From DRYM01 sp964564025 (GTDB taxonomy: Archaea; Thermoproteota; Thermoprotei_A; EX4484-217-1): 10,576 bases of DNA. This document shows, piece after piece, positions 1 through 5,649 of this stretch (its first letter is position 1; each line of letters starts with the position of its first letter). Location of the stretch: assembly GCA_964564025.1 (NCBI GenBank), contig CAZLZO010000045.1:1-10576 (forward strand), in the 5' to 3' direction. The translations under genes were made by a program, and so were the position numbers. Below the pieces are notes generated by a model. That model saw only the letters and a list, made by a program, of their open reading frames with translations, was not told the origin of the DNA and ran no database searches.

Positions 1-1
1 C

Positions 2-145
2 CCACTATTCAAACTAGACAACATCATAGTAACCCCTCACGTAGCAGGAGTAACCCATGAAGCCTACGATAGAATAGCTAAAGAAGTAGCGGAAAACATT
101 GTAAGAGTTTCAAAAGAACTCCCACCAAAACACCGCGTAGTCTAA
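2..145 (+). CDS. D-2-hydroxyacid / D-3-phosphoglycerate dehydrogenase family, C-terminal end (5' partial)
   Basis: Only the last 47 codons lie in the window; the frame is open to the left edge and ends at TAA 143-145. The peptide contains KLDNIIVTPHVAGVTHEA followed by an amphipathic helix (YDRIAKEVAENIVRV). This is the usual end of the NAD-binding domain of D-isomer-specific 2-hydroxyacid dehydrogenases; the His of TPHVAG (13th residue seen) matches the catalytic His of the Glu-His pair. Such enzymes reduce 2-keto acids with NAD(P)H or oxidise 3-phosphoglycerate for serine synthesis; which substrate applies cannot be told from this end. There is no ACT domain after the helix, so it is the short form. 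It converges on the vapBC pair, with only about 49 bases between the stops. Confidence 0.88.
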   Translation, partial: PLFKLDNIIVTPHVAGVTHEAYDRIAKEVAENIVRVSKELPPKHRVV

Positions 146-194
146 ACAGTAAGTAATGGTTGAAAAAACCCTACTTCTCAATCCCATTTACTGA

Positions 195-614
195 TCAACA
201 TATTCTAGGCACTATTCCGTTAAAGTGTTTATCGAAACTCATAATGTAGTTTATTCCGTAAAACCTCATTAAAGCTACTGTTGTTGCATCAGTAAAGCTA
301 AGACCTTTGGAAGAGTATTTTGCAAAAATACTCCATGCTTCTTTAAAAACAGCTTTGTCTACGTAAAGTATTTTCAGTTTTCTCGAAGATAAAATGAAGT
401 TTCCTATGTCTAAAGCTATTCTTGGAGAACCCGTTCTAACTAGAGCTACAGTTACTGCTTCATCAAACACGTAGTCTGAAGTATATGGTTCCCCATACTC
501 CCCTTTCAAAGCTTTTTTCAATAATTTCACTGCCCTCACATGGTTAATGTCGCTCCTGTTTCTAGCTGCAACAAAAACCCCCGTATCTATGAAAATAGAC
601 AAATCACTCACCAT
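195..614 (-). CDS. vapC: VapC-type PIN-domain toxin (vapBC locus 1)
   Basis: A 139-residue PIN-domain protein, the usual VapC length. The four acidic residues that bind Mg2+/Mn2+ in PIN ribonucleases are visible: D10 in FIDTG, E52 in VFDEAV, D109 in SFTDATT and D128 in MSFDKHF. Family knowledge says that VapC toxins cleave RNA and are held inactive by the cognate VapB; the RNA target here is unknown. The ATG at 614 lies inside the end of the antitoxin gene: the two frames overlap by 11 bases (604-614), so translation is probably coupled. GTG at 611 is an alternative start. The C-terminus after D128 is short (11 residues) compared with the related toxin at 7973-8458, but all catalytic residues are kept, so it looks functional. 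Confidence 0.92.
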   Translation of the reverse strand: MVSDLSIFIDTGVFVAARNRSDINHVRAVKLLKKALKGEYGEPYTSDYVFDEAVTVALVRTGSPRIALDIGNFILSSRKLKILYVDKAVFKEAWSIFAKYSSKGLSFTDATTVALMRFYGINYIMSFDKHFNGIVPRIC

Positions 615-885
615 ATAGGTACTTATCTATAGTTATGGAGGCATCCTTCAACTTCCAGTCAAGAGGCTTATCAAGCATTTCCAACGCAGGATCTTCTATT
701 TCTCTCTTCTCCTCTCGCAACTTCTCCGCTAATGAGTCTTCGTTCTCTAAACCTATTTCAACAAGTTTCTCAAGTATTTCATGAAGACTTACCTTAATGC
801 CGCGAAGTCTAAGTCTCAACTGTAACTCCTCAAGCTTCCTTTTGGCTTCAACACACAACTTTACACTACTGTACTTTCCAGGCAT
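604..885 (-). CDS. vapB: VapB-type antitoxin (vapBC locus 1)
   Basis: Small charged protein of 93 residues upstream of and overlapping the PIN toxin. Its N-terminus (MPGKYSSVKLCVEAK) looks like the DNA-binding strand of a ribbon-helix-helix fold, followed by two helices (RKLEELQLRLR and SLHEILEKLVEIGLE), a highly charged middle (EKLREEKREIED) and a tail ending in DKYLYGE. Antitoxins of this kind bind the promoter with the N-terminus and wrap the toxin with the C-terminus. I chose ATG 885 because AGGTGG stands five bases before it; the frame could also open at GTG 894, which has no ribosome binding site. The tail closely resembles that of the antitoxin at 8459-8701 (DKYIYGEG), so the two are paralogues. 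Confidence 0.88.
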   Translation of the reverse strand: MPGKYSSVKLCVEAKRKLEELQLRLRLRGIKVSLHEILEKLVEIGLENEDSLAEKLREEKREIEDPALEMLDKPLDWKLKDASITIDKYLYGE

Positions 886-890
886 AAATA

Positions 891-896
891 CCACCT
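891..896 (-). promoter_or_regulatory. Shine-Dalgarno site that fixes the vapB-1 start
   Basis: On the - strand AGGTGG precedes ATG 885 with a five-base spacer (TATTT). This fits the archaeal anti-Shine-Dalgarno sequence and favours ATG 885 over GTG 894. Confidence 0.6.
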
Positions 897-1200
897 AGTA
901 GAAAAGTATACCAGGAATCATTTAATAAATCTTTATAGCATAAAACGCTTTTCCACTTCAACCACGCTCTCATAGTATTTCTGTTTATTTCCACTTATGC
1001 CTCAGAAGTTCTGAGTTTAACTGATGCTCCAGCAACTGTTTTTGCAACTGCTTTTCCCCCTTAACCCTAAAGTGTTATTATTGAAGCTCATGTATGCTTC
1101 ATAGAATTTGTTCGTATAGCTACTGAATTTCTTATGCGAATGCTGTGCTTGAGCTGTACGGTAAGCTTTTCTACTCTGAACCGTATTTGAGGTTTAGTGT
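895..1200. other. 306-base stretch without a clear gene; possible coding relic
   Basis: The left end holds the promoter of vapBC locus 1 and the right end a GAGGT site (1189-1193) before the ATG at 1201. Between them the + strand has two coding-looking pieces in different frames: from 1071 (SVIIEAHVCFIEFVRIA...) and from 1127 (...NAVLELYGKLFYSEPYL...), which would join by one frameshift near 1136. Stops precede the first piece at about 1062-1070. The - strand also has a 58-codon stop-free frame (1020-1193), rich in Asn and Ser, so the coding strand is ambiguous. No family is recognised; it may be a decayed gene or chance. Confidence 0.3.
931..938 (-). promoter_or_regulatory. Probable TATA box of vapBC locus 1
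   Basis: The - strand reads CTATAAAG here, 46-53 bases before ATG 885. Transcription would begin near 908, giving a leader of about 22 bases that contains the AGGTGG site. A second AT-rich candidate (ATTTATTAAA) lies at 921-930. Assignment rests on sequence and spacing only. Confidence 0.4.
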
Positions 1201-1398
1201 ATGGAAGATAAGATTAAGACTAGTATAGTTATTGACCGTAGACTTTGGGAGGAGTTTAAGTTGAAGGTTAGTGGTGAAAAGGGTTTGAAAATGCTTGGTT
1301 CTGAAAGAAAAATTCCGTTAACTATAGTTCCTGTTAAGCCCCGAGTTACTACAGATGCTGGTAAAGTAGATAGGGAATTGAGGGATTCAAGGCTTTGA
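1201..1398 (+). CDS. vapB: Short VapB-like antitoxin left beside a broken toxin (locus 3)
   Basis: A 65-residue frame from ATG 1201, preceded by GAGGT at 1189-1193. The N-terminus (KIKTSIVIDRRLWEEFKLKV) is a strand plus helix typical of ribbon-helix-helix antitoxins. The C-terminus (VPVKPRVTTDAGKVDRELR) resembles the toxin-binding tail of crenarchaeal VapB proteins as I know them. The helical middle expected between these parts is nearly absent: after GLKMLGSE the sequence goes straight to ERKIPLTI. I infer an in-frame internal deletion. Its TGA (1396-1398) overlaps the TTG start (1395) of the following PIN gene, the normal operon arrangement. Because that toxin is frameshifted, the antitoxin is probably an orphan; whether it is still made or can still bind DNA is unknown. 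It is not closely similar to the antitoxins of the two intact loci. Confidence 0.65.
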   Translation: MEDKIKTSIVIDRRLWEEFKLKVSGEKGLKMLGSERKIPLTIVPVKPRVTTDAGKVDRELRDSRL

Positions 1399-1813
1399 CA
1401 ATTGCTTATTTAGACTCAAGCACTATTGTGAAACGCTATTATTAGAGCATGGTAGTGATGTTGTTAGTGAAGTATACTATAGAGCATTAAACGGTGAACT
1501 TACATTATCGTTTTCAGCATGGAATATAGGTGAAGTTTTCGGCGTAATCGACAGATACCATAGGAGAGGATGGCTAAGCGATCAGGAATATGAGAAAGCA
1601 AGAACACAGTTCATAGGTGAAACTGTGAGGCTACTGAAACTGAAATTGCTAAGGATAGTTCCTGTTAAAACCAGGTTGCTTATGCGAACATGGCCTCTTA
1701 TCGAGAAATACCACATATACGAAGCTGACGCATTACAAATAGTTTCAGCAAAACATGTGAAAGCAAAAGAACTATACACTGGAGAAAGGAATAAAAAGCA
1801 CGTACTTAAGTAA
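1395..1813 (+). pseudogene. vapC: VapC-type PIN toxin, frameshifted (locus 3)
   Basis: Frame 1 runs from TTG 1395 and reads LTIAYLDSSTIVKRYY before TAG at 1443-1445. The sequence resumes one frame over from about 1442 (LEHGSDVVSEVYYRALNGE) and stays open to TAA 1811-1813. Joined, it is a PIN protein of about 138 residues. The first Asp (YLDSS), the Glu (WNIGEVFG) and the third acidic site (YEADALQIVSA) are kept. The fourth site, usually Asp in a TADR-like motif, reads TGERN. The change at about 1440 equals loss of one base or gain of two. The C-terminus is also short: codons after the TAA continue in frame (IGFHIAHSP) to 1846, which suggests an additional nonsense mutation. No full-length toxin can be made by ordinary translation. 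Its family differs from the toxins at 195-614 and 7973-8458. Confidence 0.85.
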
Positions 1814-1898
1814 ATAGGTTTTCACATAGCACATTCTCCCATAATGTAACATTAATTAGCTAACATGGTGATTCTAAGCAAATAGCTCACAGCAACTA

Positions 1899-2318
1899 CT
1901 ATGGTTTTACATGGTAAACACGCTGTTTACTTATTAGTGTTCGGTTACATATTGATGCCTTGTTTAGCTCAGTTTCCAACTTTATTGTTGAAGCGTATTT
2001 ATCATCTAGTGCTGTTATGTTTCTAAAAACTAGCTAGTCCGAGTAGTTGCAAATGCTTACTATAGCAGCGTATATTGGCTGTGAGAATGTAATGTAAACT
2101 TTAATTGTTTCCCCGGAATTTGCGAAAACAAAGTCTACAGTGTAGCTTCTAGCAGGTAAGGTGAATGGCTCAAAAACGGCTACTCTTCACGTGTAAAGCC
2201 ATGCCGAAACAGTTTCCTTTTCAATTACGGTTCTAGATGCTGTCGTAGTTGAAGTAATAGTAGCTGTTGATATGCTGGCTGCAACGAGGATTACAGTTAC
2301 TTTGCTAATGAAGAATAT
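1899..2318 (-). pseudogene. Decayed gene for a small secreted or membrane-anchored protein
   Basis: One - strand frame runs from 2318 down to TAG 1899-1901, interrupted only by TGA at 2187-2189 and TAG at 2034-2036: pieces of 43, 50 and 44 codons. The first piece opens with a hydrophobic segment (ISKVTVILVAASI) and a Ser/Thr-rich run (STATITSTTTAS), like a signal or anchor sequence followed by a linker. The second reads like a beta-rich extracellular domain (RVAVFEPFTLPARSYTVDFV, then SGETIKVYITFSQPIYAAIV). The third (LVFRNITALDDKYASTIKLE) is also protein-like. No ATG, GTG or TTG opens the first piece, so the start is lost too. I do not recognise the family. It lies just downstream of the copper ATPase on the same strand, 73 bases from its stop; a link with metal handling is possible but not shown. 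Confidence 0.6.
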
Positions 2319-2391
2319 TTAGAAATTAACTGATATAAGCTAAATAAGACCATGAAGTAGTGTAGGGGCAAGCGGGGAGGATTCTTTAAAT

Positions 2392-4410
2392 TCACTTTAG
2401 TAATGTGGCGTTTATAGCCACTATAACAGTGCTTATAGTCATTAGAAGCGCTCCTACAGCTGGCGGGAGAAGTATGCCCATGTTGTAGAGTACTCCTGCA
2501 GCTAACGGTATTGTTACGGCATTGTATCCTGTTGCCCAAAGAAGGTTCTCAACTATTTTCCTGTAGGTTTTCCTAGCTAAACCTATTATTTCCGGCACGT
2601 CCCTTGGATCATTCCTTACAAGAACGATGTCTGCTGATTCTACAGCAACATCTGTTCCAGCACCAATAGCTATTCCAACATCTGCTTCTACAAGAGCTGG
2701 AGCATCATTTATTCCATCACCAACCATTGCCGTTACATAGCCTTGAGCCTTCACTTTCCTAATAACCTCAACTTTCTCATGAGGCAGTACTTCAGCGTAG
2801 AACTCATCTATACCCAGTTCTTTAGCAACCCATTCAGCAACACGCCTATTATCTCCCGTGAGCATAACTGTTTTCAAACCCATACTCCTAAGCCTTCTAA
2901 TTGCCTCTCTAGATTCCTCTCTAATCATGTCAGCTAACGCAATTACGCCAGCGGGTTTTCCGTCGATAAGTATATAAACAACTGTTTTACCTTGCTTAGC
3001 TAGTTCATCCACTCTCCTATCTTCCAGAACAATATTGTTTTCTCTTAAATAACCTGAACTAACAACCATAACTTTCCTACCGTTAATTACCCCTTCAACA
3101 CCTCTACCAGGTAGTGCTCTGAACTTTTCAACACCATACAGACCTATCCCGTTTCGCTTAGCATACTCAACTATTCCCCTAGCAATAGGGTGTTCACTAT
3201 GTTGCTCAAGACTAGCAGCTAGCTTAACCAGTTCCTCCTCTGCTAAGTCATTGCTTAAAACTACAATGTCTGAAACACCGAATTCACCCTTAGTTAAAGT
3301 ACCTGTTTTATCGAAAACAACAGCACCTATGTCCTTAGCTTTTTCGAAACCAACCCTATTCCTTATCAGTAAGCCCTTCATTGCGGCTAAAGCGGTTGAT
3401 CTAGCAATAACTAAGGGAACAGCTAAGCCGAGAGCGTGAGGACATGCAATAACCATAACTGTAACTGCTCTTTCAAGTGCGAAAGCAAACCCTGCTCCAA
3501 CAAGACTCCATACAGCTAACGTTATTGAGCCACCAGTTAAAGCTATAATAGTTAACCACTTAGCTGCTCTATTAGCTAAATCTTGAGCTCTAGATTTGCT
3601 TTCCTGAATTTTCCTAATCAACTCTATTACTTGAGCAATGTAGGTGTCTCTACCTGTTTTCTCAGCTACAATGATAAGGGAGCCTTCAAGATTCATAGTG
3701 GCAGCAATAACTTTGTCACCGGGCTTCTTACTAACAGGCTTAGACTCCCCAGTAACCAATGCTTCATTAACACTACTTGATCCTTCAACAACAACTCCGT
3801 CAACAGGTATTTTCTCACCAGGCCTAACCAACACTTTATCTCCAGGTTTAACCTCAGACACAGGAACATCAACAACCCCTCCCTCCTTAACTAAGTGGGC
3901 AACTGTAGGCATTGATTTAGCTAGAAGCTCAAGAGCCCTAGAAGCACCAGCAATAGTTCTCATTTCAATCCAGTGTCCGAGAAGCATAACATCTATTAGC
4001 GTCGCTAATTCCCAGAAAAACGTTTCACCAGGAATAATGAAAACAACAGCTGAACTGTAAAAGTAAGCAACACTAATAGCAACACCTATCAGCGTCATCA
4101 TGCCTGGAAGCTTCTTCCTAACCTCGCTTACAAGCCCTTTAAGAAACGGAAAACCACCGTAAACGTAAATTACAGATGAAAGAAACCATAGAACAAAAAT
4201 GTACCCTGGAAAAACAAGCTCATAACCTAGAAAGCTTTGAATAGAAGGAGAAAGCAAAACAACAGGCACTGTCAAAATAGTTGAAACAATAAATCTCCTC
4301 TTAAAATCAGCAATCATAGCCTCATGATCGTGGCGCATATGTGACACGTGACCTCCATGCTTAGCTTCCCTATGATGCATGACTTTACTATTAGTGTCCA
4401 AATTTCTCAC
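2392..4410 (-). CDS. copB: CopB-like copper/silver-translocating P1B-type ATPase
   Basis: A 672-residue P-type ATPase with all core motifs: TGES (220-223, actuator), DKTGT with phosphorylated D367, HP at 407-408 (nucleotide binding), TGDN (518-521) and GDGINDAP (564-571). The transmembrane metal site is CPH (323-325), not CPC, with a following YN in ENLLWATGYN (629-630) and MTIST (657-661); this is the P1B-3 (CopB) pattern, associated with Cu(II)/Cu(I) and silver export. There is no ferredoxin-like heavy-metal domain; the N-terminus instead holds seven His between residues 12 and 29, as common in CopB. The frame opens with GTG 4410; ATG 4380 (residue 11) would keep the His-rich part and is a real alternative, as neither has a clear ribosome site. 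It stands alone, divergent from ubiX, with no metallochaperone or regulator gene beside it. Confidence 0.95.
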   Translation of the reverse strand: MRNLDTNSKVMHHREAKHGGHVSHMRHDHEAMIADFKRRFIVSTILTVPVVLLSPSIQSFLGYELVFPGYIFVLWFLSSVIYVYGGFPFLKGLVSEVRKKLPGMMTLIGVAISVAYFYSSAVVFIIPGETFFWELATLIDVMLLGHWIEMRTIAGASRALELLAKSMPTVAHLVKEGGVVDVPVSEVKPGDKVLVRPGEKIPVDGVVVEGSSSVNEALVTGESKPVSKKPGDKVIAATMNLEGSLIIVAEKTGRDTYIAQVIELIRKIQESKSRAQDLANRAAKWLTIIALTGGSITLAVWSLVGAGFAFALERAVTVMVIACPHALGLAVPLVIARSTALAAMKGLLIRNRVGFEKAKDIGAVVFDKTGTLTKGEFGVSDIVVLSNDLAEEELVKLAASLEQHSEHPIARGIVEYAKRNGIGLYGVEKFRALPGRGVEGVINGRKVMVVSSGYLRENNIVLEDRRVDELAKQGKTVVYILIDGKPAGVIALADMIREESREAIRRLRSMGLKTVMLTGDNRRVAEWVAKELGIDEFYAEVLPHEKVEVIRKVKAQGYVTAMVGDGINDAPALVEADVGIAIGAGTDVAVESADIVLVRNDPRDVPEIIGLARKTYRKIVENLLWATGYNAVTIPLAAGVLYNMGILLPPAVGALLMTISTVIVAINATLLK

Positions 4411-4460
4411 CGCAAACTATAGTAAACTGTTTTGCAACATTAGTGTAAACAACTGTACTT

Positions 4461-4470
4461 AATATATTTT
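4461..4470 (-). promoter_or_regulatory. Probable TATA box of the copper ATPase gene
   Basis: The - strand reads AAAATATATT, preceded by a purine-rich run (GAAAAAA) that could act as the TFB recognition element. Transcription would start near 4439, giving a leader of about 28 bases before GTG 4410. The dyad at 4466-4493 overlaps this element. Confidence 0.5.
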
Positions 4471-4493
4471 TTTCGTACCGGTACAAAAAATAT
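4466..4493. promoter_or_regulatory. Large dyad, likely operator of the copper ATPase gene
   Basis: A perfect 10-base palindrome GTACCGGTAC (4475-4484) is flanked, after one mismatched pair (4474/4485), by T5 on the left and A5 on the right (4469-4473 and 4486-4490). The symmetry continues with AT/AT at the outer ends (4466-4467 and 4492-4493). It overlaps the promoter region of the ATPase, where a bound dimer could block or help TFB/TBP. A metal-sensing regulator is the natural guess from the neighbouring gene; no regulator gene is in the window. The site could also serve the divergent ubiX gene. Confidence 0.6.
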
Positions 4494-4642
4494 TGTAACT
4501 ATATTTTCAGAACCTTCATACTTACATATATATCAAGTTTAAATCTATTCTCGGAAAGCCATCATAGATTCTCGTTAAACAACATGTATGTTAAAATATC
4601 TAAACTGGAAGAAATAGCTTAAGTTATTGAGCTAAATATTGC

Positions 4643-4647
4643 AGGTG
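4643..4647 (+). promoter_or_regulatory. Shine-Dalgarno site that fixes the ubiX start
   Basis: AGGTG stands six bases before GTG 4654. This selects GTG 4654, whose product starts like other UbiX proteins (KLVVAITGASG), over the in-frame TTG 4639. Confidence 0.65.
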
Positions 4648-4653
4648 TTACAT

Positions 4654-5211
4654 GTGAAATTAGTGGTTGCAATAACTGGAGCAAGTGGTGTAATATATGC
4701 GGTAAGATTGCTAGAGGTTCTTAAGAATTTAAATGTTGAAACACATCTTATAGTGTCAGAAAACGCCAAAACCATTCTAAAGCTGGAGTTAAACATGAAC
4801 ACTGATGCTTTAAAAAGTCTATGTTCACACATCTACGATAATAATGATTTAACAGCACCTATGGCTAGTGGAAGCTTCCAACATAACGGTATGGTTATAA
4901 TACCATGTAGTATGAAGACGTTAGCAGGTATTGCTACAGGTTATGCTGAGAACTTAATACTTAGAGCTGCAGATGTTACGTTAAAACTCAAAAAGCCCTT
5001 AATCCTAGTTATTAGAGAAACACCATACAATCTAATACACGTTAGAAACATGCTAAAAGCTATGCTTGCAGGCGCTATAGTACTACCAGCATCACCAGCA
5101 TTCTATTATAAACCTAAAACCATCGATGACATCGTAAACTATGTTGTAGGTAGAGTTCTAGATGTACTAGGTTTAAAACACAACTTATACTCTAGATGGA
5201 AGGAAGTTTAG
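4654..5211 (+). CDS. ubiX: UbiX flavin prenyltransferase
   Basis: A 185-residue protein of normal UbiX length. It starts KLVVAITGASGVIYAVRLLE with the FMN phosphate-binding GASG (9-12), then ASGSF (71-75), IIPCSMKTLAGIATG, RETP (121-124) with the Arg-Glu pair that handles the prenyl phosphate, ASPAFYYKP (tyrosines 151-152) and a C-terminal LGLKHNLYSRW. UbiX joins a dimethylallyl group to reduced FMN to make prenylated FMN, the cofactor of UbiD-family decarboxylases. In many archaea prenylated FMN is also needed by the UbiD-like anhydromevalonate phosphate decarboxylase of the modified mevalonate pathway, so this gene may be central to lipid synthesis. No ubiD is in the window. It is divergent from the copper ATPase across 243 bases; TTAAAATATC at 4591-4600 is a possible promoter element. 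Confidence 0.95.
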   Translation: MKLVVAITGASGVIYAVRLLEVLKNLNVETHLIVSENAKTILKLELNMNTDALKSLCSHIYDNNDLTAPMASGSFQHNGMVIIPCSMKTLAGIATGYAENLILRAADVTLKLKKPLILVIRETPYNLIHVRNMLKAMLAGAIVLPASPAFYYKPKTIDDIVNYVVGRVLDVLGLKHNLYSRWKEV

Positions 5212-5215
5212 CTAA

Positions 5216-5609
5216 AGTATATTTAAAAATATTCCCTACACTATTAATTTAATGGTTGATGCTGGAGCTTCAGCTACAGCGACTTGATCATGACACACTA
5301 AGAATTTTCGGAAACAAACTTGAAAAGCTTAGAAAGTCAAAGAGAAACCTCGTTGGAATAGGCGGGTTTGCTGATACATACTATGTGAAAAACGTAAAAA
5401 TAGATATTATTGATAGCCGAAATCCCGAAGTAACCTACACTACTACCTTAAGAAAAACGTATGTGGTAACACACCATAAACACTTTAGAGGTGAGGAGTG
5501 GAAAAGAGTTTCCTAGTTACCAAGTATTATTGGAAGAGAGATTTTATTTCAAGCAAGAAGAATCGCATTCTATTAAGTGCCTCCCAAATTAGAAATAGAA
5601 TTTCCTTAA
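5216..5609 (+). pseudogene. Retropepsin-like aspartyl protease, decayed (frameshift and in-frame stops)
   Basis: Four collinear pieces rebuild one protein. From 5216 to 5284: SIFKNIPYTINL then MVDAGASATAT, with a DxGAS motif like the catalytic DTGAS of retropepsins. After TGA 5285-5287 the sequence continues one base over from 5286: DHDTLRIFGNKLEKL, then LVGIGGFADTYYVKNVKI, to TAG 5514-5516. In the same frame follow LPSIIGREILFQARRIAFY (5517-5573), TAA 5574-5576 and VPPKLEIEFP up to TAA 5607-5609. Order and spacing (DTGAS, GIGG, then LPS-x-LGR-D/E-[IV]L near the end) match archaeal retropepsin-like proteins as I know them. The extra base is the T at about 5285; the Thr of DTG is Ala here. An 85-codon frame (5259-5516) is intact in the middle but lacks the catalytic motif. 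It lies four bases after ubiX on the same strand. Confidence 0.75.
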
Positions 5610-5649
5610 ACAATATCTCCCGGAAACATGTAGTAACAGTTAAGCATTA

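Noticed and set aside
1020..1193. 58-codon stop-free - strand frame with Asn/Ser/Lys-rich translation
   Set aside because: It has no good start near its 5' end, no recognisable motif, and occupies the same triplets as the + strand candidate; a frame of this length can arise by chance in AT-rich DNA.
2187..2189. In-frame TGA in the secreted-protein relic as a selenocysteine codon
   Set aside because: A second in-frame stop (TAG 2034-2036) and the lack of a start codon point to decay; archaeal selenocysteine use is known from methanogens and a few others, and no selenoprotein family is recognised here.
2365..2380. G-rich patch (GGGG...GGGGAGG) after the ATPase stop
   Set aside because: Only two runs of four G and one of two; too little for a G-quadruplex or a defined terminator.
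2297..2539. 80-codon - strand frame overlapping the ATPase end
   Set aside because: It overlaps the real ATPase reading frame in a shifted phase and has a Cys/His/Ser-rich shadow composition.
3644..4060. 138-codon + strand frame opposite the copper ATPase
   Set aside because: It is antisense to a conserved P-type ATPase region; its Ser/Thr/Pro-rich translation is typical of a shadow frame.
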